From positions 4,748,774 to 4,812,773 of the forward strand of contig NC_040015.1 of the NCBI RefSeq assembly GCF_000972845.2: a stretch of DNA of 64,000 bases. Direction: 5' to 3'. Below are positions 9,803 to 22,974 of the stretch, one piece after another (the first letter of the stretch is position 1; each line of letters begins with the position of its first letter). Under the pieces are notes generated by a model. It was not told the origin of the DNA. It did no database searches and saw only the letters and a program-made list of their open reading frames with translations. The position numbers and the translations under genes were made by a program. This DNA comes from Larimichthys crocea. Lineage: Eukaryota > Chordata > Actinopteri > Sciaenidae.

Positions 9803-11713
9803 CCAGTGAATCAGAGAAATAATTATTATTAATAATCATTATTCTGATTGTTTCATATCAGTTACGTTGAGCACAAATCAACACCCCCCCGGCGCTCCTT
9901 ACACACTGATTTGGTCTGAACAGGGCCTTAAGTAGGTGATCTGGAACATATTCTTTTACACACTGCATAAAGAATGTAGTCATAGCCCAGAAGCCCAGAC
10001 AACCTCTGAGTGATTAGAACTTAACGCGTCCTCACACCTGTATTTAGAACTGTCTGTTTGTAACCGGACTCATGTTAATGTCGGGTGTGAACAGCTCCTG
10101 AGTCAGTTTGAAAGAGGTCTGTGTAGACCGAGGCACTGACAAATCTTGTCATCCCGCTGACAGGGGCCATGCGACGACGAAACGATGCATTTTGTCTTCA
10201 GTGAGGACTCGTTGCTGAAGACAAGAGGATGAAGACCCTTCGTGACGGCGATAGTGGATGCGAATATTACACGTTCTTTGCCTTTCCATGAGAAAATAAA
10301 GAAGTCAAATATAGCTCCCTCCTTCTCCTGTTTGTGAGCGTCATTAGGACGTCTCAGCATCTCAAGCAAGTGCATTCAAGTCTGCGCTCAACTGTCCTGA
10401 CATTCCCATCAAATAGGATTCGGTTGTTGGCAGCTACATCTGTGAGCTGTGACCTACAAATGCGTCTTGAACGTGGCAAACCTCCGTCTCTGAAACTAAA
10501 CGCTAACGCTGAAAGGATTTTGAATCTTTACGTTAACCTTTGCTCCATCGTCGAATATTTTTTTAATGTATTTTGACGTCGGTATCATGCTACAACAGCC
10601 AAAGCCCTGCGAGCTAGTTTTCATATCTGCACCTATTTTGTGTCTGCTTGTATAAACAATAACAGTGCGTCAGCGGTGTGGAGTATTTGCCTGCGGCGGT
10701 TCAGCCTCCCTGACAGACAGACAGCACAAACCTCCTTTGTTTCATCTCAAGAACAGAAGTTGTATTGTGGTTAAGCTGTTTCGCTGCGATGGAATGTGCT
10801 GTTGAGAGAAGCCAATTGAAAACACACACCCACCTGTTTTCACTGCAGATAGCATCGCTGGTGTCATAATGACGGCTGCTAATTTTTTTGACTGCTTGTT
10901 TTATTTATGGCATGAGACGCATTCAAACTGATGCACAGAGCAGACCAAAGAGGCTGTTTGATATTTAAACCAGACCTTTTCTCTCTTTCTTCTGATTCTC
11001 GCTCACTTTATGTCTCAATTCTTGTATGTTTCTTTGTGGTGATGATGGTCTGTTCGTTCCATCCATGACCATGTTTGCTTCTAAATAATCTCATTTACAT
11101 TATGGACAGTTTGGACAGGGCAGCATGACGTTTATTTAGTCTGAAAACCAGCAAACATAAAAACCAGGTGAGCTATAGTATCGTAGTACTCTGCAGAGTG
11201 AAAAACCATCCATTGCACAGGAGCTGAGACGTCGGCTGCTCTCCGTTCCAATCCCGCCTCCGAAATGAACGCCAAGCTGACGAGTGGCGAGCACGTAGCG
11301 ATGATTGAGTCAACACTCGCCACAGCCCCGTGTTCTCGGGACTACTGTGTCACAGATGCTGACTCAGGCTGACTTCATGCTCTCTGCATTTTTTAATGAT
11401 GCTAAAACATGAAAATCTATGTTTACGCAATCATCAGAGAACCTTTTGAATGAATAAATGACATGCGGATGGTCCCGAGCCTCGACTCTCCTGTTATACA
11501 CTATCAATATCAAGGCCGTCCTGCATGTTTCCACAGAGCACACCGGTCTAATCCAAGCACTTTACTATTTTACAATTAAATCAACATAATTCAAGTTAAT
11601 GTTCATCTGAAACTGACGTGTTCAGAGAGATTATACATGATTGAACAAAACATCTTATCATCGATCAAACACATCCTAAATGCTGACTGTAGATGGAAGA
11701 GAATATACATCAG
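9803..11713. other. Anonymous sequence, no gene recognised
   Basis: No domain motif, LINE tail or terminal inverted repeat recognised. Longest frames are about 90 codons on the minus strand near 10103-10375 and 80 codons near 10334-10576, with no resemblance I can name. Confidence 0.6.
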
Positions 11714-11945
11714 ATTTACATTTAGGCATTCAGCTGACACTTCTATCCAATCAAGTGACAGTTGTAGAGAAATATAGATTTCTCATGTCCAGTTGTTGGT
11801 AGTGTTGTAGAGGAGGTCATCTGTGAAGAGCTGGATGTCTTCAGGAGGTTTTTAAAGGCAGAGAGGGACGCCCCTGATCTGGTAGGAACTAGTAGGACGT
11901 TCCACCAATGGGGAACAACAGACCAGAAAAGTTTGGATTGCCCTG
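11714..11945 (+). repeat. Dispersed repeat family B, copy 2
   Basis: Same order of words as 4475-4785: ATTTACATTTAGGCATTCAG, ATCAAGTGACAGTTGTAGAG, GAGCTGGATGTCTTCAGGAG, AGAGAGGGACGCCCCTGATC, TGGTAGGAACTAGTAGGACG, AGAAAAGTTTGGATTGCCCT. The copies differ by many substitutions and small indels, so both are old. Confidence 0.7.
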
Positions 11946-12804
11946 GTTCACATTATGACATTTTCTTACACATTTTCAGTATTCTTTTCAGTCTTCTAAT
12001 ATCCACTTGTGGTGGCTGAAGCATTAAATGCATTATTTTATGGTTCTGTTTAACTTAAGGCTCTTGTTTTCAGAAAGATGTGTATGTGTGTGTTTTAGCC
12101 TGAAGCAGGTATAGGACACAGGAGTGTGAACCCTCTTTAATCTGAGCTTTGTCTCCAAACATCCACCACAACCTCCTCTCCACATCATCTCGCGAACACA
12201 TCTTGTGTTGCAGGAAGCAGCTTCGTTGCTGTGAATATTTATGGATGAATCATTTTGGTGACACCCTGACCTTTTTCTTCAGCACCGCCAACATCAGGAC
12301 ACTCAGACACGAGCAGAGCTGAAGTCGAGTGAGCACATTCAGGCTCCGAGAAGAAGAATCTCTGCGATGTCACGACCCCGTGGATTTCCCTCTTACTATT
12401 TTAGTTGTGAAATGAAGAAACCAGCTCTGATGGACAGTCGACAGGGCTGTTTTTAGATGTTCTGTGTTAATACATTCTTCACAGTGTTCACATTAAACTG
12501 AAAACACACGCACACACACTGATTGGTGGTCAGCTGTTAGCTATGCATGCTTGCTGCTTAGTGATCCCATTAATGCTGAAGGTTAACACAAGTATTTGAG
12601 CTTGTCTCCGCTTGTAAGCGTGATGAAGATGAGTATTGATCCTGTCATATTTACAATTCACTTTTCAAACTGACCCCACTTAAAGCGGACTGAACTGACC
12701 CTGCCTGACACTGACACTGCACACGTCATCATGCTGCTATCATAAAGACTTGATTTGACATTAGGTGGACTGTTGTAGGGACGAGGGGATCTGAGCCGGA
12801 GAAG
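11946..12804. other. Anonymous sequence, no gene recognised
   Basis: No supported gene or mobile element in this stretch; a short CA run lies near 12505-12520. Confidence 0.6.
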
Positions 12805-13012
12805 ACAAAGCTCTTGATTTTCCAGTCCAACCCTCACCTATGGTCATGAGCTTTGGGCGGTGACCAAAAGAATGAGATCTTGGATACAAGCAGCCCAAAT
12901 GAGTTTCCTCTGCGAGGCGGCCAGACGTTTGGAGGGTAGCTCGGAGCAGAGCCGTTGCTCCTCTGCTTCAAAGGAGACAACTGATTTGGTTCGGGCATCT
13001 GATTAGGATTAG
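12805..13012 (+). mobile_element. Rex3-like LINE 3' fragment
   Basis: Matches the end of the LINE at 1-1398. The words CCTCACCTATGGTCATGAGC, TTTGGGCGGTGACCAAAAGA and GCAGCCCAAATGAGTTTCCT parallel 940-1020 of that element (LTYGHELW, VTKR, IQAAQMSFL in translation). Past about 12920 the match is gapped. It is a 5'-truncated, decayed insertion. Confidence 0.8.
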
Positions 13013-13079
13013 GATCTTTTATAGACTTTTTGCCTTCTGTCACTTATATTCTAACTTCATTTAGGATTGTTTAAATCAA

Positions 13080-13213
13080 GTTTTGGTTGCTTTACTTTGC
13101 GTCATTGTTCTATGTCACTGTTTTCTATTTATTGTTTGTTGTGTAAGTTGCATTGTCACTGCAAATCAAATTTCCCCTGGAGGGACAATAAAGCTCTGAA
13201 CTGAACTGAACTG
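13080..13213 (+). mobile_element. LINE 3' terminus with CTGAA pentamer tail
   Basis: Ends in AAATTTCCCCTGGAGGGACA then ATAAAGCT and a CTGAA tail (13195-13213). The 'aatttccc-ngg-ataaag' block is a standard 3' end of fish non-LTR elements. It is not contiguous with the Rex3-like fragment in any way I can prove; Rex3 copies usually end differently. Confidence 0.55.
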
Positions 13214-13345
13214 GAGCAGTGGAAGAAGGTGATGAGTCATGTTTTCTCTAACATCATGGGTGGCCAGGAGTGTGTGCACTGAGAACACATGGCACCAGGA
13301 TGCACTATGTGAAGAAGGCAGTGTGATGCTTTGGGTTTGTCAGCA
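13214..13345 (+). mobile_element. Possible Tc1-like transposase scrap
   Basis: The wording GGAGCAGTGGAAGAAGGTGA, TCATGGGTGGCCAGGAGTGT, GCACCAGGATGCACTATG and GGCAGTGTGATGCTTTGGG resembles a Tc1-type transposase segment found in fish genomes, where GGSVMLW codons precede the catalytic DDE residues. Here two in-frame stops and an indel break it and no terminal repeats are visible. The assignment rests on recalled sequence similarity, so it is tentative. Confidence 0.4.
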
Positions 13346-13698
13346 GCTACCCTCACTAATGAAAGGTCTGGATCTGTATAAAGGTCTGCCTAATATCTAC
13401 AAATAAACTCTAAAACCTGTGCCCAGATTTGCATCAAATAGACATCATAGCTGATATGAGTCAACAAAGTCAAGCTCCGTAAAACAATGAGGAAGCCTTA
13501 CTTTATTCCTCATTCATTCGCAACTCTATCTCATAAATCAGCTGACACTGGGCGTGAACTTTTTCAGTAAAACCAACCACATTATGCCACGATCTCCATC
13601 AGCCAATCACGCTGCTGCTGTCAAAAGTTTAAATCTGCTCTCCTCTTTCTGTTTGTTCAGTCAAAAATGAAGTCCCTGAAACAGAAGTACGACAGGGA

Positions 13699-13741
<43 letters not shown>

Positions 13742-14903
13742 TGATAATGGGACATTTGAAACCATTTACAAGCAAACAAGTAATGCAGTCAACCATAAAG
13801 CAATCATCCAGATATTTTATGTTCACCTGATGAAACAGACCCTTTTTATTCCAAAACTAACACAACAACAGACTCACCAACTTGCAGCTTCTTGCTCTCC
13901 CCAACTGAAGATGCCACGTTAGTTATATGTCAGGGAAAGATGTGAGGGAGGAAATGATGTTTTCAGTGAAACGGGACCCGTTGTCATCTGAAGTGAGGGC
14001 ACAGCTGCATCAACCGTCGGCTGGATTTTACAGCTCTGCGGTGTCTTTAGGTTGTATTTGCATTTTCATGCACTGTTCAAGTAAAGAGAGTGCACAGTAA
14101 GCTCTGCCAGCGCAGCAGTGTGTTACAGTAAGGCCTATTTCCTCCTTACGACAGAGTTTGAACAACATCTTATTCAACCTGCATTAGTCTGCGTTTAAAC
14201 TGTGCTAAGATCAGCCAAACAGAATCAGTAATTATTTGCTTTTGCATCGCTTGCTTTTTTTTTTAAATTTAAATGATAGACTGCAGGTTATTATTATCAT
14301 TTTATTTATTAGCTCAAATGTTTTTGAGAAAGTAGAAATAATATAAATATGTTGCACAGCTGTTCAGGGATTTTCCGCCTCGCTGACTGAGTACTGTCTC
14401 CTTCTCTCCATGATTATAACGTTATCCACGTTACAGATGAGGATAACAGAAAAAGAAAAATCTGTCCCATTAATGAAGACAGGGATTTTTTGTTCTTTGC
14501 ATTAACCGCCACACACGGCACAGATCCTTGATAAATCAGAAATCTAAAACTAAATACTTGACTCGGTTCTGTTATTTATATATTTCAGTCTCAAAGTGCA
14601 GTAGTGTTGTGATGTGGTTTCAGATCAGTTAGATCAGCTTCAGAGTCACTGACAGATTCCAACAAAGGCAGAGATCTCTCCTCACTCCTCCCTGATATGG
14701 AGGATTTTCTTACACAGAACTTACTCACCGTACTCGTTCTGAATTTTGTGGAGCTCAGGAATTGGTGAGGTTTTTTTTCCAATTTATTGGGATTGTTGCT
14801 ACAAACAGACGCCCACCCACAGTGTCTTCATTACAAACCTCACATTAGAAAAAAGCCAACTTTTGTCAGAGGTCCATTCCTGTTTAAGTCGTGACTCATC
14901 TGG
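13346..14903. other. Anonymous sequence around a CA microsatellite
   Basis: Apart from the CA repeat at 13700-13740, no gene or element was recognised. Confidence 0.6.
13700..13740 (+). repeat. CA microsatellite
   Basis: About 18 CA units ending ACGCAC. Confidence 0.97.
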
Positions 14904-14907
14904 TTAA
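14904..14907. repeat. TTAA target site, left
   Basis: TTAA immediately outside the left inverted repeat; matched at 15409-15412. Confidence 0.8.
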
Positions 14908-15044
14908 CCTTCCTCCTGTGTTAGCTTTCTGTTACTATCCCCGGTGTTAACAGGTCGATTCGACCCGTGTCTTAAATCTTCCAAATCTTCCAAACCTATT
15001 AGAAAGCTAAATCAGAGTAAAAGTGTCTGTGTGCAAGAACATGC

Positions 15045-15097
<53 letters not shown>

Positions 15098-15408
15098 ATT
15101 GGGAGAGGAGGTGGCTGTCAGTGTGTTGGCTGACAGTTCACGTATGATTTCAATTTTGGCTCTATTTATAGCTTTATATTCTTATTTTTAAAACCGGGTC
15201 AAAACCGACCCTAACACCACAAAGGACATAATTTCAACCAGAGCATTTTATAATGTAGTGAAAAAAAATAAAAAATTGGTTTATTTTTTGGAAATCAAGG
15301 TTCCTGACAAAGTCAAAAAGTCTTGATGCAATAAACAAATTTTAAGTGATTCTTTTATGCATTTAGAAACTGAAATGGCTCGGTGCCGACCCTAACACAA
15401 GAGAAAGG
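14908..15408. mobile_element. Non-autonomous piggyBac-type element (501 bp), TTAA-flanked
   Basis: Left end CCTTCCTCCTGTGTTAG, right end (complement) CCTTTCTCTTGTGTTAG: 17-bp terminal inverted repeats with two mismatches. TTAA sits directly outside each end, the insertion site of piggyBac and also of Kolobok elements. A second inner inverted pair is visible: GGTGTTAACAGGTCGATTCG (left) against words containing GGTCAAAACCGACCCTAACA (right). No transposase is encoded. The GT microsatellite at 15045-15094 lies inside. piggyBac is preferred over Kolobok from the end sequence, but the two cannot be separated here. Confidence 0.8.
15045..15094 (+). repeat. GT microsatellite inside the TTAA element
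   Basis: About 24 TG units within the non-autonomous element. Confidence 0.97.
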
Positions 15409-15412
15409 TTAA
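15409..15412. repeat. TTAA target site, right
   Basis: TTAA immediately outside the right inverted repeat. Confidence 0.8.
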
Positions 15413-18400
15413 AAGTCTGAGATACATGGCGTCCAATGCTGTTTATCTTCATTGTTTATCTAATGCCCCTGTTCTCCTTATCGTCAGTGTGGTAATCTGT
15501 ACCTATGGCTGACATGAAATTAACCATTTTCAGCAGTCACCTTACAATGCTACAGGGAGAGGTTCCATACTCAGAACATGTTTTTTTAAACTTTAATTAC
15601 ATTTAGAGGTCGTCTGAGCACTGGAGAGAGAGGACTGCTATTCTTATGCACCCCATCCCACTCACACACCGTGAACTACATGTCTGTAACTATACAGTGA
15701 CAGCCATTCGCTCTCACCATAACACATTTGGTCCTGGGACCCATGTTGCATACCTCAGGCCATTGTCTAAACAGGAAAAGAAGTTTGAGTCAGTAGTCCT
15801 TTGTAGTACATAACTCTGTCGGGCAGCTGGCCAAATCTTCTCGGTGTAACAGCTCTGCAGTGAGCGGGCGGAGGAGGAGGAGGAGCTGAGATTCGACTTG
15901 TGGATCCTGATCTAATGACACGCTGCTTCACTGGCTCTGTTTACATTGTGCTGAGGATTCTGTTCTCAACCTGGTTTGACTCAAGTTCAACCCCGCAGAC
16001 TCACAGCACAGTACTTGCTGCACTGTGTGGACAAATCATTGTTCAGAATGTATTTATAATTACTGTCAGGCACTTTGTGTGTTTATAGATATTTATTTAT
16101 GTTTGATGTATTTCACTCAGGGTAAACGTATAAATTTCACGAAGGACAGGAACAGTAACACAATATGTATGTATTAAGACATGAGAGGTGTAGTATTTCA
16201 TCTCAGTATTGTGGATTATTATTTAAAGGCACAGAATGAATGACCCTGCTGTGAACTGTAAATGTAAAGATTCTGTTAATTTTTGCCAACTGTGAGAAGC
16301 CAACAAACTGCCTACAAACTGTCAAGAGTTTGAAGACGGTGTGTCTGAGCTGTAGATTTGCTCCATGGCATTGGTTTTCCATTAATGCACATATTACAGA
16401 ATGTAATATTTTGAATCTGCAGGAGAGTCAAGCAAATGAGGAATCATGAATTTTGGACATTTCAGTTGTCTGGCTCCAGTTACACTCGTCATGTCAAGTA
16501 TCTGAAGTGGACGAAATCCAGATGCAGTGAAGTTTATGACACTTTTGTTAGACTTAATATGTCTCCGTTGGCCTGATGACAAATCTCGATGCAATCTTGG
16601 TCTTCCAGCAAATCAATAGTAGACCCTACTCAAAACCAGAGCGTAGTTATTGCATCAGTTTACAGGTTAACAGTTCAGGTAGGAATAAACTAAACACACT
16701 GATGGCTCACAGGGACAAGTTAAATCGTCGACCTGCTCTTCTTCACCCGTACAGATGAGTCTGAACCAAACAGATCATCTGACGCTTGGGCTGATCATGG
16801 ATCAGATTCATGTTTGTGTACAGGTATGTTCATATGAATGCACAATCTGTAGGCAAGGGACATGGATTTTGGCTTTGGAAGCATCCTGGCCTGTAGTCTG
16901 AACAGTACTGACCAATCATGTTTGAGCGGGCCTCGGTTGCATGCAGGTAAACAGTCCGTGCGAAGAGCAAAAGTGGTGAAACACACCAGCTATCGTTTGA
17001 CAACGATTTTGCGTCTATATGTAAATATCTACTCGTAGAGATTAGCAGAAATGTGTCTTTCTCGTCATTCTTGCGTATCGCGTTGCAAATTGGACCTCAG
17101 AGGAAGTCTTGGCCCAGATATCTCTTATCTGTTTTCCAGATACACTGAAAGACCAGAAACACTGGCTGTTGCCCCCAAAGGCTAAAACGTGTTCAGACAA
17201 TTGTCGATGGCTTCTCAGATCGGGATCAGATACACACTACGACAGACGTTTTGCACACTTACATTTAATGACCGACACACCAGATGTCTTGAAGAAAGGG
17301 ATCAGATCAGATCACATGATGTGAATACAGTAAATGTGCCTGGAAAAGTTGCAAGAGTGATACCTGCAACTGTAACTTACATTTTATTCAAAAATATGGA
17401 GACTGTTAGGTTGTTGTTCCAGAGTATTAAAGATCTATTATGAGCCATGAATATGTTCCTTTTTACTAGAGACACATTATGAGAATGAGCTGGCAGCTAC
17501 ATCTTTTCCATATCTTTTGTACTATTGTAGGGCAGGCTTTAGGCACATGACAACACAGAGCTTCACATCATAGGATATGAAAAAAAAAAGTCTCACAGGA
17601 ACAATGTAGGTTGACTTGAGTCTTGAAGCGGAGTATACACAGGATTATTCCTTTGGTTATGTAAACGTAGTCGCTGTAGAGACAGGCCAGTGTTAGATCT
17701 GACACACACAGCTTCTGGCAAAAGGAAGACACTTGTGGAACATCCGGCAGTTTCCTTCTCCGAAAACCCTTGTGTTTTGACAAGAAATTCTTTCTGTGAG
17801 CCACTGTTTGAAATGTAGGATTGTGTACACAATGTGAGTCTGAACGCCTGCACCCCTCTGCTGCTGACACATGGGCTCAGGAGGCCGCGCTCGCCGTACG
17901 GCCACATGTGTCTCTGCAGTCGTTGGATGGCAGTTGAGTTTATTTCGACATGGAGATGATGTGTGTGTGTGTGTGAGTGACATTGACACTGAGCAATGTT
18001 ATCATGTTTGCTGAGTACACCGAGGCTTATCAGCGCTGCAGTGCCTTGTAATGAACACTAAATAAAATCTATCAATGCCAGTGAGCGAGCAAATGTTTTA
18101 CAGCCTCCTCTGCTGTGGGTCTGATTTTAATTAAATGTGCTTCAGCAGGGGACAACTCTGTCCATATGAGAAGGATGTTCCACTGTTTCCAAACTAAGAA
18201 AATAAAAGTACGTAATCCAAAACAAAACTCCTCCTCAGACCTCAGAGTCTATATTATACAAATATTTCTAATTAGAAACAGTTAGGACATGTGGTTTGCT
18301 CCATCCACAGAAAAAAAAAAAATTGTAAGCTCACATTTGTGTTGGACACGGTTGAGGAATACATTATGTGGTGTTCTTATTTTTATATCACACCTCATAA

Positions 18401-18613
18401 ATCCCCTGCAAACTATGCAAATCACATGGGCAGCGGTGCCCAGAGTCCACTGCAGCCCGATGATGATGAGCCCTCTGACCACACCAGATCAACTGGGGCC
18501 AATCTGTCAGTGCTGCCCTGAGCGAGCAACACAGCACAACGAGAATGAACTGATCCGCAAGACCTTTTGTTTAATCGTGTACTGCGACCTACACTGTCCA
18601 TTCATGCTCTGTA

Positions 18614-18617
<4 letters not shown>
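15413..18617. other. Anonymous sequence, no gene recognised
   Basis: A short TG run lies at 17957-17975. Open frames up to 104 codons on the minus strand at 17568-17989 overlap each other in three frames, and none carries a recognisable domain. No mobile-element ends were found. Confidence 0.6.

Positions 18618-18701
<84 letters not shown>
18618..18701 (+). repeat. Long pure CA microsatellite
   Basis: About 42 uninterrupted CA units, the longest pure dinucleotide tract in the window. Confidence 0.98.
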
Positions 18702-18702
<1 letters not shown>

Positions 18703-19019
18703 TTACTCCGCTCCCTTAAGTGTCACACTTGAGAAGAAAACTTAAGGTGTTGTTATGTGTAGTTGGTTCCTGATATATGAAAAGCTTGCCAAAGAGCTCC
18801 ACGCTGTAGATGAAGAAGAAGAATGTGAAGAATAGACAAATATCAAAGAATCAAAAGAATCAAAATCCATGTTAGATCAGCAACACAACAAACAATAAAC
18901 AATCCAACACAGACCTTTAATAAGAGACAGACGTTCACTTAGAATGAACACTGTTCATTTCCTGTTCCACTGGTGATGCAAACTCAACACTTCCTCCATG
19001 TGTGGATGTAACCACTACA

Positions 19020-19192
19020 GGCTAGAGCTTTGCATGGGATAAGAGATAAATGTGATAAATGTGTGTGTTTGAATGTTTTGTTGTGGTGTTTCTATGAATC
19101 TTTGTATCCATCTATGTATGTATGTTTGATGCTCTGTACAGACTGCGGTAATAAGTTTCCCTGTAAGGACAATAAAGTATCTATATATCTGT
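19020..19192 (+). mobile_element. LINE 3' end remnant
   Basis: Ends in AAGTTTCCCTGTAAGGACAA then TAAAGTATCTATATATCT, the usual terminal block of a fish non-LTR element with a short TCTATA-type tail. No coding sequence is left upstream. Confidence 0.5.
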
Positions 19193-19454
19193 GGAGACCT
19201 GTCCAATATTCCTGATGATCAGACATTGAGAAAAAGATTTTAAAGTGAGTTTTATGGCAGCCCTATCTGTTTATTTTTTGTATCCACTTATTAATAATAT
19301 TAGATTTAATAATGAAAGTGACTGAAGGGTTTCTAGTGTGTACACAGAATTTGCAGACATTTATATATCCACCAATCACACCAAACAAATCCCTCACATG
19401 TGAAAACCTGTTTCTAATTCACATTGTTACATTTATGATGACTCAGACAACCAA

Positions 19455-19520
19455 ACTACGAATCCCACAATGCACTGCAACAGCCGCCACGCAGGTCAAG
19501 ATACTGTCATTGGTCAAGAC
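19455..19520 (+). mobile_element. Fragment of the hAT element seen at 8947-9311
   Basis: Nearly identical over 66 bp to 9008-9072: ACTACGAATCCCACAATGCA, CTGCAACAGCCGCCACGCAG, GTCAAGATACTGTCATTGGT. The ends with the CAGGGGTGTCAAAC termini are not present, so this is an internal piece in the same orientation. Confidence 0.75.
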
Positions 19521-22500
19521 GCCAGTTCTCTGTCTGTGTTATGTATTCAAAGATGGTCAAAATGGTTACAAGTTTGCACCAAATCTGTGTAACAAATGTT
19601 ATCAACATAAAAATGGCTACGATAACTTATGAGACATATACTGGCATATACTGTTGACCTGCTATCTCCTACAACAACAATAAGGTAGAGTGGGGTGGAG
19701 TAGAAGAGGGTTGGAGCCAGGCCTTGTCCTGACTGATTATTCTCCCGCTCTTCATCCAATTGTATTCCCACATGAACACAAAGTCTGTCCTCTTACCTGG
19801 AATACGGTCATCCAGGTGTAGTCGATGTTATCAAAGTTGACGGCTCCCCTGTGAGGGTTGTGATTCCAGGTGCGACAGACATTGTAGCCAATTAATACAC
19901 GCGTCAACACTGACACCACCGACCGACAGGAAGGAGTGATTTGAAGTTGCAGCTGTTGGTTGCTCAAACTAAATATATGGTAGCCATTTTTAGTTTAGTT
20001 TTAGTTACCTTATATTTTGAGTAATAAAAATACTCTGCCATCAGTTTATCAATGAAAATGTGGCATAAAACAATGTTTAAAAGCTGTATTATTTTGTGTT
20101 TTATCTCATAGTTTACACAATTTAAATCCTAAGTGTCCCTAAAAATGAATTTGACACAAGTAAACAGACCAACGCACATGCAGCACTGTCTGGTTCTGGT
20201 CCAGAACCTTCAAATTAAACCCAGACTGCAAGTATGTTGTTTTTTTGACTCCACTGACACTGAGAAAACAACTCTCTATTTTCCTGCAAGGGAAACATTT
20301 TGCTACCTACAATACATTTGTTGAGTATGAAGTTCATTCTCTAGTTTTAACTCTACTAAAGTCCATGATCAATTCCTAGTTTGGCACAAAGTGTTTTTCG
20401 TTCCTGCTAACACCTCATTCCCAACTTCAAACTAGGACACTATAGGAACTGTTTTGCATTTGCAAGGCTAGTCAAGTCAAGTTAGGAACAGTTAATATCT
20501 AGCCAGGCACTGGCCTTGTTAGACTTTCAAAAGTTCGCTGAAAAGAATTTCAGTTTAAATGTAATTAGTGCATAATCTAACATGCATGAAATAAGTAATG
20601 TAACGTGTTAATGCAAATTATTCAACTTAGAAGAAGAACAGAAGAAGTCCAAAGACAAAACGCTGACTTTTGGTCATGAACAGAGGCCAGCTGGATGAAA
20701 CTAGTTTGATACATTATACCAGACCAAGTTTCACGATTGATGAGTTAGGAGTGAGAACAGGCTGTTGATGAAGACTGTTTGATTGATTACATAAAGTGGA
20801 CCTTGAATTAACTTCCTGGGTCTTATCAATTGCATTTGCAATTGTGGCCGATTGCTTGGACCCCAGAGTTGGATTAGGGTGAATCCTAACCCCTAACCCT
20901 TGTAAAATGTGTTTCCAAGAACAAGAATGAACAACAAGAAGCTCAACTTCTAAGCCAACAAATATTACAAAGCGGTTGATCCAGTTTTGAACAAATATTC
21001 CAGCCTATGTGTATTTAACATAAGAACTAATAAATAAAGAGATTTTATTAGCTGTCAGTGAATGAACAAACCCTGACATAATGTACCTGCCAGGTCATAT
21101 GATGGGGCTCTCTGTTGTTTGGGATCCGGATGGAGGGAGCGAGTTAGATCAGAAGGAAGAGTGTAATGAAGAAAAAACAGTAAATAACAGTGAATACTGA
21201 GAACTTATAAAAGCACAGTTTGTGAAATTTATTATGTAGATTTATACAGTTGAGATACGAATAGAAAGGGAATTTATATGGAAGCCTCTCACAAGTTAGC
21301 AGAATGCAGCAGAAGTGAAAACATGAAGCCGAACAGCAAAGAGAAAAGACAGCAACAAAAAACAGATGAAACTGTACGGAACCAGTGAGTATCAGCCTGT
21401 TTCAGTGTCACAGCCTTTCATTTTTATTAAAAGTTAAATACATGTCCAACAGTGTTTCATATCCCCTAGGTTACCCCTGATAATTACACCCTCTGTAACC
21501 TTGAAACATGTTTCCCTGAGGGCAAAGACAAATAATAATCAGCCCAAATGCCATCTTAGTTTTCACTAAAACGAGGTCATGTAAGGGGCTTCCCATGAAA
21601 CACTGGAAAGTAGTTGTGGTCAGTCAAAGCTTGTAGGGGGCCAGCTGACCTGTTTGATGGCACAATTTAATTTCCACCCTCCTGACATTAAGAATTTCCA
21701 TGATTTCAGCCTCCACATCCATACCAGTTGACAAGTGAAAATGACGTCTGCGATAATTGATATTGTGAAATGAGTAACTGCTTCTTCAGTTTTCTACCAT
21801 GACAGATGAGGTGGTGATGCTGTGGTCCTCTCTCTGGGTTTGTTGTGCTGTCATGACGAAAGGGAGGACCACAGAACTGGCAGAGTATATGACTCCCAGT
21901 ACATCAACAGTCCATTGAGCCCACTGTCACTGTCAGTGATATATGGTTTCTGAAGAGCCTGGCACACACACACACACACACACACACCCTGAGTCCTTGA
22001 TGTGTTGGCCTCTTTAATGCCGTTTGAGAAATTCCTTTTTAGTGTCACTCTTTGACGGACTTATTCCTAGCTGAGTCACTGGTGATCATAATGAGAAGGC
22101 GTGGAAGGGGCGAGCAATGCTTACACTTCACTTGCTTCTTGTTTGAGTTTCAGTGGCAGAAAGTCAACATCTCTGAATAGAAGTCCACTGAACCGGCACA
22201 GACACTAAATGACTTCTTTGATCTGAGTTCAAAAGAAACCATTTGAAATAAATCGACATTCAGTGAGTGACACGGTGGTAGTTGTAGCTGATAAGCTGAA
22301 AGACATTTTCATCTGCAAGCTCTGTGGTGCCACATTCCCACTACTTTAATACAAATAGAAGCTATTTAGTGTGGTGGTTCTGAACTTCACTCTAAAGATA
22401 ACGTGCAGCACTCATAAATTACTCAAAATTCTGTTTCATTTCTTATTTTTATCATAACGGGATATTTTACATGTTATCATGACATATCACTTTATCTTGT

Positions 22501-22974
22501 TAAAACATGGACTGAGTGAAAACAAACCTTCTTGTTCTAACATTATTATCTTGTATGTTGTTATATAGGTGTTAAAAAGATCTGTCATGACACTGTAGTC
22601 CATGCAGTCATATCGCGAGTGCTCTGTACGTGGTTTCTTCTAGTGTATTATGGGTTGCTAGTTTTGTGTGTGTAATCTTTGTGTGTGTATTTAGTATCAG
22701 TCCAGGCTGTGTGGGCATTGATCTACCACACCACACGTTATATCTGACAAGAACGGTGTCTCAGGCTTAAGGGCTATCTTTCCTGACCATGACCTTTATG
22801 TAAGTCTTCAGTACAGAGATCATCACATCCATCACCCCTCCATCTTCACCCAGACAGAAATGGAGCACTGCTCGGGGTGTTCCTTTTCCTACCTGCAAGT
22901 TCTTTTTAGAGTTTTTAATTCAAACAAAAACATCTTGAGCTAAAAACCCTTAACCCTACAATGACTACATGGTC
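19521..22974. other. Anonymous sequence, no gene recognised
   Basis: A short CA repeat lies at 21962-21987 and short TG runs near 22660-22700. Nothing else was recognised in either strand. Confidence 0.6.
21962..21987 (+). repeat. CA microsatellite
   Basis: 13 CA units. Confidence 0.95.

Noticed and set aside
18618..18701. CRISPR-like or tandem-gene array
   Set aside because: A plain dinucleotide repeat in eukaryotic sequence; no spacers.
20879..20902. CCTAACCCCTAACCC telomere-like words
   Set aside because: Two imperfect units only.
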